17,997 nt of DNA from Discostella pseudostelligera (lineage: Eukaryota > Bacillariophyta > Thalassiosirophyceae > Thalassiosirales > Thalassiosiraceae), in NCBI GenBank assembly GCA_036940085.1, contig JALLBK010000387.1, positions 1 to 17,997 on the forward strand, written 5' to 3'. Below the pieces are notes generated by a model. It saw nothing but the letters and a program-made list of their open reading frames with translations. It did no database searches and was not told the origin of the DNA. Shown here piece by piece: positions 17,487 to 17,997 of this stretch. The translations under genes were made by a program, and so were the position numbers. Every line of letters begins with the position of its first letter. The stretch's first letter is position 1.

Positions 17487-17997
17487 CGTGTCCGCTGAGT
17501 TGCCGGCATATCATAATAATATTATGGTAGTGGTATCTAGGCGACGGTGCAGATAGAGTGCGGACGCGGACGGGAGAGTGGAGAGTGAAGGTGCGTGCGT
17601 GCTTTGACTTTGCTTGAGTTTGAGATGAGGAGGTTCGCGCCATTCAGTTCCCACGTAGACTCTGCAAGTTAATTTCCACGTCATTCTCATTTCATACTAG
17701 AGAAGCCCGTATGTAGCAAGGAGTATGCATGAACAATGAACGCCAACACCATGACGATGCATGGCATCGCCGCCGGCTTCCTACCAGCACCATGGATCAC
17801 TTCTGACTAAACCAAGCACCTACACAGCGTATGGAAGATAGGTGACGCAGTGAGAGCTTGATTTCGAGTACCTAACGAGGAACAACTCTTGGTGGCTACT
17901 ATGGATTAAAATAAAGCTACGCTATATTAAAAACCCTTACCGACTTTTAGGTAATTAATAGTGATTCCCCTGTAGATTTGAGTAATTTTTCGTACTC
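17487..17997. promoter_or_regulatory. Upstream region of the plastid kinase gene; no gene seen
   Basis: No coding-like frame was recognised to the right edge. Possible regulatory sites for the leftward kinase gene are TTCGCGCC (17634-17641, E2F-like) and ACGTCA (17678-17683, TGACGT on the minus strand). The last ~120 bases are AT-rich. Confidence 0.4.

Noticed and set aside
1..17997. tRNA, rRNA, transposon or integrated viral sequence
   Set aside because: No cloverleaf, rRNA-like block, transposase, reverse transcriptase motif or long terminal repeat was recognised by eye. A tRNAscan/RepeatMasker run would settle this.

Overview
The window looks like nuclear DNA of a diatom (stramenopile alga). 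The best evidence is a fucoxanthin chlorophyll a/c light-harvesting gene whose N-terminus carries the diatom plastid-entry signature (signal peptide, then Ala-Phe-Ala-Pro). Short GT-AG introns of about 60-250 bases, Ser/Asn/Gln-rich low-complexity stretches inside proteins and dense trinucleotide microsatellites fit this. I cannot name the species.

Layout from left to right: (1) a minus-strand sigma-70-like gene (1-1148, running off the left edge). It carries a frameshift, an in-frame TAG and no recognisable -10-reading region, so I call it a probable pseudogene. (2) 1.2 kb of microsatellite-rich DNA leading to the light-harvesting gene Lhcf (2382-2993, +). (3) A P-loop protein of unknown function (3725-5110, +). 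(4) A minus-strand seven-helix GPCR-like gene (5462-7148) with a secreted cysteine-rich N-terminal module. It is broken by an assembly join (a 72-base exact duplication around one N), an in-frame TAA and two frameshifts. (5) A seven-exon TMEM94-type P-type-ATPase-like membrane protein (7801-12872, +). (6) A choline/ethanolamine kinase (12904-14928, -), convergent with TMEM94 and only 31 bases from it. (7) A MAPEG protein like microsomal glutathione S-transferase 3 (15381-16219, +), sharing a 452-base divergent promoter region with the kinase. That region has a TGACGT cluster and two GGCGGGAA boxes. (8) A P-loop kinase of the uridine-kinase/phosphoribulokinase class (16464-17486, -), probably sent to the plastid.

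The genes are mostly unrelated housekeeping, photosynthetic and membrane functions. I see no operon-like system, mobile element, CRISPR array, rRNA or tRNA. Roughly 10 kb of other coding sequence reads cleanly through, while the lesions fall in two genes, which argues against a uniformly poor sequence. I did not find a convincing undescribed multi-gene system. The most useful second looks are the decayed sigma factor, the broken GPCR at the contig join, the unusual P-loop protein at 3725-5110, the missing catalytic motifs and GC-AG intron of the TMEM94 homologue, and the promoter motif clusters.
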